NCBI GenBank assembly: GCA_025201345.1
Contig: JAIXMG010000007.1
Location: 868,001 to 932,000 of the forward strand
Reading direction: 5' to 3'
DNA length: 64,000 nucleotides
Source: Thamnidium elegans
Lineage: Eukaryota; Mucoromycota; Mucoromycetes; Mucorales; Mucoraceae
The position numbers and the translations under genes are program-made. Below are positions 26,574-38,188 of the stretch, piece after piece (the first letter of the stretch is position 1; the number at the start of each line of letters is the position of its first letter). The notes under the pieces are model-generated. The model was not told where the DNA came from. It did no database searches and saw only the letters and a list, made by a program, of their open reading frames with translations.

Positions 26574-27084
26574 TTAGATTTCATGTTCAGCCAATAACAT
26601 GTTAGGAATACCATCTCTAATCTTATAGACGTGAGCACAGTTAGGGCAAACCATTTGTCCTTGTTGAACATGAGTCTATTTTTTTTTTATAAAAAAAAAA
26701 GAGTTAATTTCTTACTTGGATATTTACAGTTTCCCATTGTTTACCTCTAACAAAACGTTGTGAACAAGCTTTAAGAATTCTTCGTTTTCTTCAGCGTCTT
26801 CAGGCATTTGAGCAGGGAGGGTATTGATTCCAAGCTACAAATATATATATATATATACTTGTCAGAACAATGTGTCACTTTCTTTCTCCTTTTTATTATT
26901 TTACCTGGATAGCAGTGTTGTATAAAGCATCCCACTCAATCTTGTTCAACATGTTGGATAAAAATTCGGGATTGAAGTCAGCTTCAATTAATTCAACTTG
27001 AACATCTTCGAAACGAAGAGGGAAATTGTTGTTGTTACAGTTCTTGACGTGGCATTGCAACATATTATGGGTAATGAGTCTCAT
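26574..27084 (-). CDS. TRM112: Trm112 methyltransferase activator subunit
   Basis: Three exons on the minus strand (27084-26905, 26834-26745, 26675-26574) give 123 aa, the usual size. The zinc knuckle is formed by CHVKNC near the N-terminus and CPNCAHVYKIRDGIPNMLL at the C-terminus, the typical split Trm112 domain. A helical insert (EFLSNMLNKIEWDALYNTAI) lies between. The protein binds and stabilises several SAM-dependent methyltransferases that act on tRNA, 18S rRNA and release factor eRF1. All introns are phase 0. Confidence 0.95.
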
Positions 27085-27537
27085 TTTTAAAAATGTATAC
27101 AAGTAATTGTAAGTTTCAATTAAAAAAAAAAGGAAAAAAAAAAACTTGCAGTGATTAAAAAAATAATTAGAAGCATAAGCCACAATACCGGTACTTTATT
27201 TATCCATGACACTTGTGGTAACCGTTAAAAATAATGCAAACCAAGCAGTAAAAAAAAAAAAAAAAAAAAAACGCCGTGTATCCTGCAAGTTTCGAAAAAG
27301 AAGATCTGTGCTTTAATGGATAGGAGGGTACACTTGATAAAAAAAAGATATCAGCATGAGCGACTTAGAGAGGGAAAACACACTTTTTTTTGTAGGCGAA
27401 GAGTTTATTTTCTAGAGGAGAAAGTTTCGCTTAGACCGGGTCTCAGCCAAAAGCAGGATACCGGAACATAGATTTACTTTATCTAAAACGATTTGATCAA
27501 TATGAGCACTAAGGCTTTGAGCATTATGAAATAATAA
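27085..27537. other. TRM112 upstream spacer
   Basis: About 450 bp with A-runs. No gene was seen. Going by strand orientation, it probably contains the TRM112 promoter on its left side and relic transposon sequence on its right. Confidence 0.4.
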
Positions 27538-27540
27538 CTA

Positions 27541-28330
27541 GAATTCTTGTCTTTCATTGCTATGTAAAATATTGAAAGTTGGTACAAGTTTCACGGAATC
27601 TAACTTTACAAGTTCTAATAAAATACTTTTAGTATCCTTTGGTTTCACTTTTGGTTTAAAACGACCATTGTTAATGATAAACAATCTATTTGCAGAAGTA
27701 ATGCGATGGCAAGCTACGTACAACGAAGATCTAGAAGGGCATATCCTTTTTGATAAATCAAGTAGTACATGACTATACGTTGCTCCTTGGCTTTTATGAA
27801 TTGTTGATGTTTCAACGATAGCCATTAAAAACTGAGTCCTTTCAACTGATAGTTACTTTATCCTTCCTCTTCGGAAAGTATTTGTGATCGATTCAAAAGG
27901 TATCCAGTTAGCGGGATAGCCTTTATTCTGCGAATCGTTTTTAAATTCTATCTTTCTTTTCTTTCCACATCTTTCATCTTCTATTTTCACCTGAACACGC
28001 AAAGGTTTATTTTTTGATTTTCCACAATCGACTTTTATTAGATAACCAGTAGAGCCATTTACCAAACCATTAGAAGCGTCTATGTTAGATTTTCACGTGT
28101 AACGTGCTTCGATTTGCAATTGCAGTTCTTTAACCAGACTTCCAGTTTTATGATATGGTAAATTGATATCTGACGCATAGTCTAGCAAAGCTTTTCTATC
28201 TGCAGCATATCCACTTTGACCAACAACTATATCAAAACTTTCTGATACGAATTTTTCTGTATACATGATACTGATGATTTCTGCGTTACATTGATCAACA
28301 AGCTTATTTGTAGTGTAGATGGCCTTGTTT
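27541..28330 (-). pseudogene. PIF1-like helicase relic, type 1 (C-terminal half)
   Basis: Minus-strand coding segments share one overall order: YTTNKLVDQCNAEIIS, LDYASDINLPYHKTGSLVKE, then SNIDASNGLVNGSTGYLIKV, WIPFESITNTFRRGRIK, and STIHKSQGATYSHVLLDLS followed by SSLYVACHRITSANRLFII. The IHKSQG and YVA-C-R blocks are the C-terminal SF1B motifs (V and VI) of PIF1-like helicases. In-frame stops lie after IEARYT (about 28100) and after RGRIK (about 27854). The Walker A and B half is absent. These features mark a dead transposon-derived helicase, not the nuclear Pif1. Confidence 0.75.
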
Positions 28331-28644
28331 TTTTACACTAATTCATTATGTAATAATAGGTAGGTTTTTTTTTATTTTTATTTACTTTGTGACAAAACAC
28401 GAAGTAATATTCAGATGTCCCCGCAATTAATTAAGAGAAAAGAGAAAGGGACATTTAACAGTAAAATATGTTATAATAAAAATAAGTTAGTTTATTTAAT
28501 GATAATTCTTTGGAGTATTTATAACTAACCGGCCCTGTTCGCTACGCTTACACGGCCATCGTCGCCCTATCGTGTTCAACCGCCATATTTATGCTGATCC
28601 GATAATGTTTTTATAATGTTAAAAAAGATATAAATTTATTTATG
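28331..28644. other. Spacer between two helicase relics
   Basis: About 310 bp. It contains a short GC-richer patch at 28529-28580 (CTACGCTTACACGGCC), unlike its AT-rich surroundings, possibly the terminal region of one of the elements. No coding signal. Confidence 0.4.
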
Positions 28645-29672
28645 TTAAAAGTAGTTCGGGATATACAGTATAATATTTTCAACTTTGTCTTCAGGGTTAG
28701 AGTCGGATTTTGATTGATGTAAGATATGAATTCCTTTTAGGTTGATTGATCTTGATAATGCAACATAAATTTGGCCGTGAGTAAATGCGGGGCTGCGAAA
28801 GTCGATACCAACGTTTGATAATGAGTGTCCTTGTGATTTGTTAATAGTCATAGCAAAGATAAGCTTGACAGGAAACTGTTTTCTGGTTAGGATGAAAGGA
28901 TATTCATATTCTAAAGTGAAGAGCTGAATTCGAGGAATGATTTCAATTTGCTCGTTTATAGATCCATTGTCATGCATCACTGCAACTATTAAAGTGTATG
29001 CCAAAATATCTTTTACAATAAGCCTTGTTCCGTTGCATAGACCTTTTTCGGGGCCGAGGTTTCTAAGTAACATAATTATACAACCCTTTTTTAAAATTAG
29101 TTTAGCAGGAGGAAAGTTGGCAGGATTGAGAGTATGAAGATACTCTGTCGATATCTGTTGTATCTCATCATTTTCTTGTTCAGAAGTTTCAACAGAATCA
29201 GATGAAAGTAAAGTTGTTGTATCTCCAGGCATCAAGTTGAGAACCTTTTCATTCAAAGCGTCTACAACTGAGTTCTGGGTAGTCAAAATAGCTGATTTAA
29301 AAAAGATTTGTGGGTTTCCCAGCGAGTTATCAAGATTTTGTTGAGGGTAGACTTTGGAGATAGGTTCATTCGGTGAGTGTAGCTGATTTATATAAGCTGG
29401 AAAAGGAATTTTTTGATTTTGAAACTTTGTGTTGTAGGAGATTAGGTTCAACCATTTTTAAAAGTGGATATCGTTTGAAGATGTACCTCGAACATGCATG
29501 TTGGTACGAAGGTGGATGGTTTTGACTTCTTGCCAGATGTAAGAGTTCCTAATGGAAGCATCAACTATCATGATTCGATTTCCATTTTTGATAACTGGTG
29601 GAATTTGGGCAAAGTCACCGCCTAATACAATAGGTATACCACCAAATATTTGATCAGCGTCGAAGCATAGTT
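28645..29672 (-). pseudogene. PIF1-like helicase relic, type 2 (Helitron-style)
   Basis: The minus-strand frame begins within KLCFDADQIFGGIPIVLGGD and FAQIPPVI, the motif-II/III region of Helitron-type PIF1 helicases. It meets a TAA after SSNDIHF (about 29459) and then stays open for 268 codons to the stop at 28645. The open part has an element-type NGTRLIVKDI block, FAMTINKSQGHSLSNVGID (motif V) and HGQIYVALSRS (motif VI). The Walker A half and any Rep domain are missing, so the gene is 5'-truncated and interrupted. Sequence and motif spelling differ clearly from the relic at 27541-28330, so the two come from different families. Confidence 0.78.
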
Positions 29673-30559
29673 TGTATTTACTGTATTTTCACAGGTTATT
29701 AAGAAAGAGCAAGTGAATATTTGGGAAAGTTTAAATACAATTATTGAGAAAGATTCAGAATTTTTTTGGAAATCCTTTTTGTATAAGTAGTATATAAAAA
29801 GAGACATATTGTTGCGCTTCTTATTTTAAAAAGTTAAATATACAACAGTGTATTTCCTTCTTCATTGTGACTTTTAACTCCATTTATCTTAAGGCTGTGA
29901 TTTGACTCTTTAGTTTCTGAGGGTTTTTGTCGGTTGGATAAAAAGTTGTGTTTTTAAGATGTGATGCATATTGAGCGTTGGTTTTTTTTCTTCTATAGAA
30001 GAGAGATTGTTACATAAATCTTTTAATGAAATATAATTGAGATAAACCCTAATACAAATAGAGTTTCTTTTATATGTATATTAAAAGTATAAGAATCAGT
30101 TATTTAGGATATTTAGGAGAAATAAAGTATACATCATTTATACAAGTGTGATGTTATCATATAACAAGCTACATAAAACTATATACACCAATAATTTTAT
30201 CTATGTATTAATTAGATTTCTTTCTTATTATAAACAACTATATAAATTAAAAACAATTGTGTGCAAACAAGATTTTACCTATTGCAGCTTACTTATCGAA
30301 ATAACACAATGATACAAGTTGTTTCAAATACACGTATAGACAGTTGTTATAACAGATTCGAGAGCATACTGTAAAAGGCTTTGTTATCACCAACTTTTTT
30401 TTTTCCGAAATGATAAAATAGCTGTTTAAAAAGGGGTATTTTATCATCTTTTTTTTTTTTGTGTGTGATAGTTATTATTATATCATAAATCATCAACCGG
30501 TATAAAATACAGAGTGAATATGATGATCTTCACCTCTTTATTTTCTTTATTTACAAAAT
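29673..30559. other. AT-rich spacer, no gene seen
   Basis: About 890 bp of low-complexity AT-rich DNA. No splice-supported frame. The helicase frame upstream of 29672 is degraded. Confidence 0.45.
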
Positions 30560-31287
30560 ATGGTCCCACCCAAGAGAATAAAAGGTAGATTTAAGAATAT
30601 ATTAATTTTTATAAAGCCCGTTAACACTAACTCTTAATTATGACAGACCCCTCAGAAGAAGATTCTTCAGAAGATAACCAAGAATCTGCACGAAAAATTC
30701 AAAGAAAAGGGAAAGGCAATATTAATAAAAACAAATCAACACTTCAAGTATCTTTACCTATCCTAGCAGAAAAAGATACTTCGCAGGTTGAGCAAGCTAC
30801 TGAATTTAACCAGGACTCGGAAACCGAAGATGGTACGTTGGTAAAGTCCAGACATATGGTGATTGAAGATAGTAACAAGAAGTGGAAGCAGATTTCCCCT
30901 GGTGATGGACCAGAAGAATCAAACAAACCTGTTGTACTTGCTTTTGGCGCTGCCATGTTTGGTAACTTGAGAGGAAACGTACCTGCTCCTACCAAAGTCG
31001 TTAAAGACTCTCTCATTGAATTTGCTCGCCAAAGAAACAAAAAAGTACCAACTTATGTTGTAATGGTTGATGAATATCTGACTTCACAAATATATCCTAG
31101 GTGCCAAACCAGAACAACCTCGAACGAAAAAACCAGCTCCGGCTTAAAAATACACCCTGTACTCAAATGATATACTTGTGATACACGGTGGAATAGAGAC
31201 CATATGGCTGGTATGAATATTCGTTCCGTTTTTCTTTATATGGTTCAAAATAACAACATTCGCCCAGAAGTCTTTAGGAGGACATAA
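30560..31287 (+). pseudogene. TnpB/Fanzor-type nuclease C-terminal module fused to an acidic, lysine-rich N-terminus; zinc ribbon broken
   Basis: Exon 1 (30560-30584, MVPPKRIK) splices in phase to exon 2 (30647-31170), giving 182 aa up to a TGA. A single-exon start at 30640 is also possible. Residues about 10-100 are acidic, Lys-rich and probably disordered. Then come PVVLAFGAAMFGNLRGNVPA and VVMVDEYLTSQIYPRCQ, matching the pattern of Fanzor/TnpB just before the zinc ribbon (V-D-E-(Y/F)-x-T-S-x-x-C-x-x-C). The same frame continues past the TGA with YTCDTRWNRDHMAGMNIRS (RuvC-III-like RD-x-x-A-x-N-I) and ends RPEVFRRT at 31287. The first Cys of each knuckle is lost: one is Tyr, the other is the TGA stop. 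No RuvC-I Asp region is present, so it cannot be an active nuclease. Confidence 0.68.
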
Positions 31288-31777
31288 TCCCTCATCTTAA
31301 CTTATATCCTTTATAACATTTGGATAACCCTTATTTACTTTCGGTAAGTTCTTTTTTTCTTAACTATAACTTTTTTTTTCTCTTTTTTTCTTTTTGAACT
31401 GTTTACTAACATATTTTTATATCAAATTTATCTCAAATTCTGTATTCAAATTTCCTCAATAACTATATTTATCTTTTCTCAAAAACACTACTTATTTTTT
31501 CTCAATATCCTATGAAAATAAAGTATAATAGCTAGATAATTGCTGCTTTTGTGACTGTTAATTGGAAAAGCTATGTTATTTAGGAAAAACAAAAGGGTGT
31601 TTCTCTATTAAAAAAACGCCCTAAAAAAAGGATCACCATGACAGCCAATAAAATCAACGGATTGTTGAATCTGCATCCATTTATATATTTTTAAAAAGGC
31701 CTTTTTTTTTACTTGAGTAATCTAATTTAAGTCACTAGACAAAAAAAGAACCCTTTTTTTAAACAATACAAAAAAAT
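31288..31777. other. Spacer upstream of the RING gene
   Basis: About 490 bp rich in T-runs. No gene was seen. It probably includes the promoter of the RNF220-like gene. Confidence 0.4.
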
Positions 31778-32656
31778 ATGGCTTCTTCCGACGATAACTT
31801 TGAATATAACAAAAAGTCTAATGGACAACCATTGTAACGTAACTCTTTTTAAAAAAAAATTAAATAAAAAAAAGAAGTTTTTCTTGTCGGATTTTTGATT
31901 TTTTTTTTGTTGACTCTATTTTTTTATATTAGAAGAAAGAAACGGTCGAGGAGAGAGTTGGATACCCTTAATGATAATAATAGTAGTCGAGGTATTATTA
32001 TTATTATTTTGTTGCTAATTTTATGCAAAAAGCTAACTTTTTCTATCTCTTTCATTAGCTCGACGAGATTTACCAAAATGTCCCGTTTGTGAGTACCGTA
32101 TAGAACCCATGTATTGGGAAGAACATTATCAATATGAACTTGGTCGATTATCCGAACCAACCTCTGAAGCGTACACCGACCCTTTAAATAAAAAGTACAT
32201 GATAGAATTAATTCTCCGTTTATTTTTTTATGCAAAATATTAACTTGAAATTATAGTAAAGGTAAACGGGGTGCTGCAGTAGCTGCTAAAAGACAATTGG
32301 AACAAAGCAAAGGTAAAAAGAAATCCACATCTGTATATGAAGAAACACTAGAGAAAATACAAAAGAACAGACAAAAGAGAAACGATCGTTTAAAGCAATT
32401 GGATGGTTCCAGTATCAAACACGAAGAACGTCCTGCAAGAGTAGCACAAAATGATTCAGAAGTTGCTTTACAGGTCATGTTAAATGATGCCGATGTACAG
32501 ACTTGCTTTATTTGTAACGAAAGGCTATATGGTGATTTAGAAGCTGTTAATCTTCATATCGATAATTGTCTATCTAATCCGGCTCGACAGGTCGAAGAAG
32601 AACAAGAGGAAGAGGAAGAAGAAGCAGATTTTGATGAGTCGGATGAAGATAATAAT

Positions 32657-32691
<35 letters not shown>

Positions 32692-33406
32692 CGATAATAA
32701 TAATAATAATAATAATAATAATAGCAGTTCACAGCCTAATCAAGGTTGGGAAGAGTACGAATGGGCTGGTCAAGTACGTGTAAGAGCAACTGCAATGATG
32801 GAAGGTGGTTATGGAGGCGCTGGTTTCGCCACTTCGAGTAAAAGAGATGAGGATGAAGATGAGGAAGATTTGGATGTAGAGGACGATGATGCGGCTCAAT
32901 TCGGACAGAGTCAATATACAGAAAGAGATATTGTTGTTAATATGGATGATGATACTGAAGATGCATCTGCATTACGAGAGATGGTATCTGGTGGAACCGT
33001 GCGCACACCAACCTCTGACAGGTAAATGAAATTAATATTATAATAACGACAACAACAAAAAAAATAACATTATATGTATAGCGGCGAAAGACAAGATTTT
33101 GAAGAAACTGTATCTGTTACAGGATGGGATAATCACTTGAAAAAAGAAGTGTATCGTACTGGAGAAAGTCACTCCAAATTAGTGATTGAATCATTGAAAT
33201 CACGTATCCATCAATTAGAAGATGCTTCTCGGTCTACACCACGCTGTCTTATTTGCCTCGAATCATACAAGACACCACTGACATCTATTGTATGCTGGCA
33301 TGTACATTGTGAACAGTGTTGGTTACAAACGCTTGGTTCAAAGAAATTATGTCCGCAATGTCAAAAAATTACTACTCCTTCTGATTTAAGACGTATTTAT
33401 CTTTAA
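31778..33406 (+). CDS. RNF220-like RING-type E3 ubiquitin ligase
   Basis: Five exons (31778-31833, 31933-31991, 32059-32194, 32257-33021, 33082-33406) give 446 aa. Exon 3 encodes a first zinc module CPVCEYRIEPMYWEEHYQYE, matching the CPIC...H...E repeat at the start of RNF220. A second C2H2/C-type finger is CFICNERLYGDLEAVNLHID followed by NC. A poly-Asn tract (about 30 residues with a few Asp) follows. The C-terminal RING is CLICLESYKTPLTSIVCWHV, then HCEQCW and LCPQCQKITTPSDLRRIYL, almost identical in pattern to animal RNF220, including the invariant DLRRIYL tail. A coiled-coil precedes the RING. The Asn tract is encoded by AAC/AAT repeats and is probably length-variable. Confidence 0.9.
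32650..32725 (+). repeat. Coding AAC/AAT trinucleotide repeat (poly-Asn)
   Basis: AAC-rich then AAT-rich triplets, interrupted by GAT, within the RING gene. It lies in frame and produces an Asn tract in the disordered linker. Confidence 0.9.
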
Positions 33407-33468
33407 AAAATATATATATTTTTATTCAAAAAGGGTTTTTTTTATTATTTATTTGTATATATGTATAT

Positions 33469-35639
33469 TTAAGCCATGCGTGGTACTTTTGACGTCTATA
33501 ATATAGAGTTTATTAGTTAGCGAAGGTTTCCTCCTTTTTTTTATAAAAAAAAAAAAAAAAAAATGAATGTATGTTACCTGGCCAACTGAGTCTTCCATTT
33601 TGCGCTTATTACTATTATTTACATCATGCATCTCATTATCAGAATCTATTAAATTTCCACTCTTCATGGCATCCGCATGACACGTAGCGTGGTAAATCTT
33701 TTTTTTTTATACAGTTAATACAATGGATATACATTCATATATATGTATATATACAAATATAAAATTACCTTATCTTCGACCTTGATCGCATTTTTATACA
33801 TCCACTCTTCTTCGTCGTCGTTCCAGAAATCAATAAATCTTTCACCGCAAATAGCACAAGGTTTTCTATTATCATCATTGGGCATAATCACAGTATAATG
33901 ATCAGGGTTAATTGTTTCTTCACCACTAGGTTGTGTAGATTTTTCAGTTGATTTGTTATTTACGTGTCCCATACCATCATGTAAAAATGCAGGAGCTACA
34001 AATATATATATATATGTATACATTAATAAAAAAAAAAAAGTTTCCATTTTAAACCCTTATGTTACGTACCTTGCTGACTTGTTAATTCACCTCCTTCACC
34101 ATTAATCCACTCTTCTACAGTTACAAACCAAGAACGAGATAATCCACGCTTCACTCTTTCCTTCATCTTTCTATTCTGTCTAAAATGAGAGTCCAAATGA
34201 GCATCCATTTTAGCTTGTCCCTTTTCGGTCTTTGGATATCTAAATCCGCACTGTTTACATTGTAAAGGTTCAGCAGAATACAATAACTCGATTGCACCAG
34301 GTCTAGCAATTTGAAGATCTTTAGAGTCTAATAAAAATGGACCAAACTTGTTTAAACTGATGGGCGATTGATCATCGATAATGGGACTAGGCTTTATAAC
34401 CGGAGAAGGACTAAGGTATCCCATGGAAGTCAAACTCTTTAATAAATCAGCTGTATCTACATTATTAGATTGTGGCTTTGACGGTTGTGGTTGAACGATA
34501 GCAGTAGTAGCAGTAGTAGTAAGAGGAGGTGTATTAGAAAAAGATAATGTAGGTGATGGAGTTACAACTGTAGCAGGTGCTAAAGAAGGAGAAGCAATTT
34601 GAGCCAAGTATTGTTCAATTGTAGAAGCTTGTGTAGCAGGTAAAGTAGGTAATATAGCTTTAATCTAAAATATAATTAGTTTTTTTTTTAAAAAAAATGT
34701 TTGTATATTTATATGAAAACATACTTGTCCAATAATTTGTGCGACAGGGTCATTCGTGGTAAGCATATGTGTTTGAGTGGGTGGAAGCATAGATTGTAAC
34801 TGAGAAATTAAACTAGTAGATGATTGTACGGGTGCTTTGTCAGCAATGATTTGAGGACTTCTATTACGAGGATCTCTGACACTAATTCTAGATTCCTACA
34901 ATACGTAAAAATGAGAGTGTCAGCGAAACAAAAACTAGTATTGTAGTTGTTGTTACTAAATACCTTGTTTATGAAATTGGGATTCACATGAATACCAGAA
35001 TTTGGATTATTATTATTACTACTACTACTATTATTACTATTATTATTGTGTAAAGAAGGAGAGCTATTATTATGATGATGATTATTGTGATGAGAAGGAG
35101 GATATCTTGAAGGATTCTTTTCACGAATATAGACAATAGATCTCTCTATTGATTCAATAATGTGACGAGGAAATACGGGATTACCACCGGGCATACCATT
35201 CTTCCAAGTTTGAAGTAATCTTTCAAAGCTCTTTCTTACACTAGCATCCGTTAATGTATACGCGTCTAAAAATATTGACACCATATTTCTAGCAAAATTG
35301 GTTATAAACGATCCGCCGACATTTTTGCAAATAGAATCGATCAAATAAAGCACAGGAAGTTTTTGTCCAGGAGCATTCTACACACATAATATATATTATT
35401 ATTATTTTGCTTACAAAGAAAATTTTTTTTTTTTGGGTGAAAAACTTTTTTAAAAAATGTATGTTTGTATAAAATGTACGTATAAATACACATATGATAT
35501 ATATAAGTACATATGTATCGTGTGTATGTAAATAATCAATCGAATAAATTAAACATATGATAATCTCTCTTTTTTTTATATCTTTTTTTTTTCTTTTTTT
35601 TTCTTTTTTTTTTCATTGTGCCAGTGTGTATGTATGTGT

Positions 35640-35675
<36 letters not shown>

Positions 35676-36016
35676 TTTGATATATATTTTATGTATGTGT
35701 ATAAATATAGTATATATATAATAATAATAAAACGAAAAAAAAAAAAATAGGGGAAAGGGGAGGTAAAAAAAAAAAAAAAAAAAGTGGTAATATATCAACT
35801 TACATTTCTCAATTGGTTTTCAATTTCCCTTACGATAATACTTGCAGCACCTTGGTTTTCTTGAGCCATGATAGTCAAATTAGTAATAATAGGCTTACTG
35901 TTAAAAGTAAGTTCTGATAAAGCCGATCGGTAATTACGACGAACCGTTTCGATATCTCTATTATTACCATTGTGTTGAGGTTGAGGTTGACCACTATTCA
36001 TTGTATTTAATGACAT
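33469..36016 (-). CDS. PCF11: Pcf11: pre-mRNA cleavage factor IA subunit
   Basis: Seven exons on the minus strand (36016-35804, 35377-34964, 34895-34725, 34664-34070, 33995-33769, 33697-33578, 33495-33469) give 588 aa. The N-terminal CTD-interacting domain spans about residues 15-145 ([53 protein letters not shown]). A poly-Asn/Ser linker follows. Then come two zinc modules separated as in Pcf11: [18 protein letters not shown] with an H-x-x-x-H pair, and CAICGERF with YHATCHADA. Pcf11 binds Ser2-phosphorylated RNA polymerase II and links 3'-end cleavage to termination. The first intron (426 bp) is unusually long and holds TG and T microsatellites. An alternative in-frame ATG lies five codons in. 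Confidence 0.94.
35634..35671. repeat. (TG)n microsatellite inside PCF11 intron 1
   Basis: TG/TATG-type repeats, with flanking T- and TTC-rich tracts, occupy most of the longest intron found in the window. Confidence 0.85.
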
Positions 36017-36735
36017 TTTATAAAATAAAAAAAAGATGGAATGATGCAAATGTTATATATATTTTATTTTCCTTTCTTATAATATTAAATCAAAGAATCA
36101 ATCTAGACAAGAGAGATAAAATCTATTACCGATTATTTAGTCTTTCTTTTCTTCTGCATGAAATATTTCATTTGTATACTTTTATCACTTACTCTTTTTG
36201 AGGGATTACTGAAAAAGAAAAAAAAAATTAGTGAAAAAAAAAAAAAAAAAAAAAAAGTATTAAAAAAAATTTGTTTTACGTCATCAAAGCTTTTAGCATT
36301 TTTTTTTATTTTTTTTTTTAAGATACCGAACGTTATTGTACTGTTTGTTGGGATTCAATGGTTTTAAAGCCATTAGGCTTGTGTAGTAGAAACCTGTCAA
36401 GTATCAGTAAAATAAAGAGAGAAAAAGAAAGAGAGAGAGGGTTATTGAAAAAAAGACTGAGTTTTGTTTTTTGGTATGCAAATTTTCTTTAAAGTTTAGG
36501 GTGGGTGGTACATATTCATACATTGTATTTTAAATATGAGCTGTGTGGCATTATTATTATTATTATTTTTTGGGTAAGGCCACGCAGACACACACATTAT
36601 ATGGTCAGAAACTCAATTTAGGTTGGTAACATACTATCAAATGGTTACACTAGATGAATGGAGACTTATCATGATATCTCATACCCACACGTGCTCTCAC
36701 GCAACACACTTTTTTTTTTTTTTTTTTTATTATTA
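36017..36735. other. PCF11 upstream / TBC gene downstream spacer
   Basis: About 720 bp with long A and T runs and a GA-rich stretch at 36412-36440. No supported gene. Confidence 0.5.
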
Positions 36736-38188
36736 TTATTTAAACATTTCACTTTCTTCAAATAACTGTCTTTCCATTGTTTCATGTCGCAAGTTGTGTG
36801 CTTCGGCAATTATCTATTATTATTATTATTATATAGAATGTTAGAGAAAATATTTTTAATTTACTAGGGAAACTTGTTTATTCTCTTACAGGTCGCATAT
36901 CCATAAATGGTAAGCGAAGTAGCATCGTTCGGATTTCGGATTGTTCAAGATCCTCTAGATTTTCCCTAGCATTTCTAAGTATTGCTATATATATATATAT
37001 ATATTATGAGTACACTATAATATATGTATATATATATATTATATATTATATATACAGTACCTAGGCAGACGAACGGGTGAAACTCCAAAGGATCAGCCAT
37101 AGCAAAGTAAGAATCTATTAAGTTGTTAGTATACATTTAAACGCTATAAAAAAAACAGTATTTTGTTTACCCCATAACCGAATCAAATTTTCAAATTTCA
37201 TTTCTTTTGAAAGTAAGTATTGTAACCATGAGGTAGTAAATTCATTTAAATCTACTTCTTCTTCCTCAAAGTAATTCCGTCTAGAGTGATACAAGTAAAT
37301 ATAACAACACGCGATTTAATTTTTTTCTCTCTCATATTTACAAGTCAGGTAAAACATATCGAAACAGTGTCATAAAGTTGGCTACTTGTTCCTTTATTGT
37401 ACTGTGGGTATCATATTCATCTAATATTATTCTTTAATTATATATATATATGTGTGTATACCTTATTATTATTACAATACCTATAGCTTGCATTAATCTT
37501 TCAAAACAATAGTAAGCATCACATTCTTTTTCCATTGAATAAATAAATGGTGCACATATAGAAATAAGGGCTGGATTATATTCTCTATCTCGGTTTGCAT
37601 TCATATAAGCCGTAATAACATTTTCAAATCTCTCCGTATAATGCTTTCCTACTAATTCAGGTGTTCTAAGTTGGTACCTGGACACTTCTCCTCTTACTCT
37701 TCTTGATATATCAGGATTGATTTTTTCCATTTGATCATATTCTTCACTTCTTGCCTTTGAGTTTGAGAGTTCTTTAGCTTTTTTTTTTTTATATATATTT
37801 TTTTTTTATATATAATATAAAATGTCACTCTTTTTTTTATATATATATATGTGTATTTTATAAAATAAAATGTGTCTTATTTACATCGATCTGCTTGTTC
37901 AACACCGAGAAGAAATTTCCAGACAACCTGTTTAGTTAAATCATAAATTATTAGTATTTTCTTCTTTTTATTTTATTTAGAAAACTCCATTTTGTTGTTT
38001 ACCCCACGAAGTTCACTAGGAATACCATGTCTTGCTAATATTCGAAGTCTTTCAAGATCCACATAAACTTCGGACTGAAGGATCTCGTTAAAGTCATTTA
38101 AAATAGACAACGCTTCATCTTGTTGCATATTTTCGTGAGTCACTTGTCTTTGCGTACGAACTATATTATTAGTTTGAAGTTGAAGCAT
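36736..38188 (-). CDS. TBC-domain Rab GTPase-activating protein, divergent
   Basis: Eight exons on the minus strand (38188-38003, 37927-37885, 37777-37481, 37420-37342, 37280-37171, 37114-37061, 36984-36890, 36813-36736) give 313 aa. The TBC start is LARHGIPSELRGVVWKFLLG (R-x-x-x-W present). INPDISRRV supplies the I-x-x-D-x-x-R arginine-finger motif. The position normally reading Y-x-Q reads REYNPALISICAPFIYSMEK, so the glutamine finger is absent. The second half, FTTSWLQYLLSKEM, LIRLWDSYFA and VCLAILRNARENLEDLEQSE, is typical for a TBC subfamily of small proteins. It probably acts on membrane-bound Rab proteins, but catalysis may be altered. All eight exons splice in frame. Confidence 0.86.

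Noticed and set aside
27425..27480. Possible U2 snRNA-like motif (CTCAGCCAAAAG) on the minus strand
   Set aside because: Only about ten bases match the U2 5' region; the branch-point recognition sequence and Sm site are absent.
28526..28560. Possible Helitron 3' terminal hairpin downstream of the type 2 helicase relic
   Set aside because: The stem is only the 4-bp GGCC palindrome, and no CTRR end lies at the right distance.
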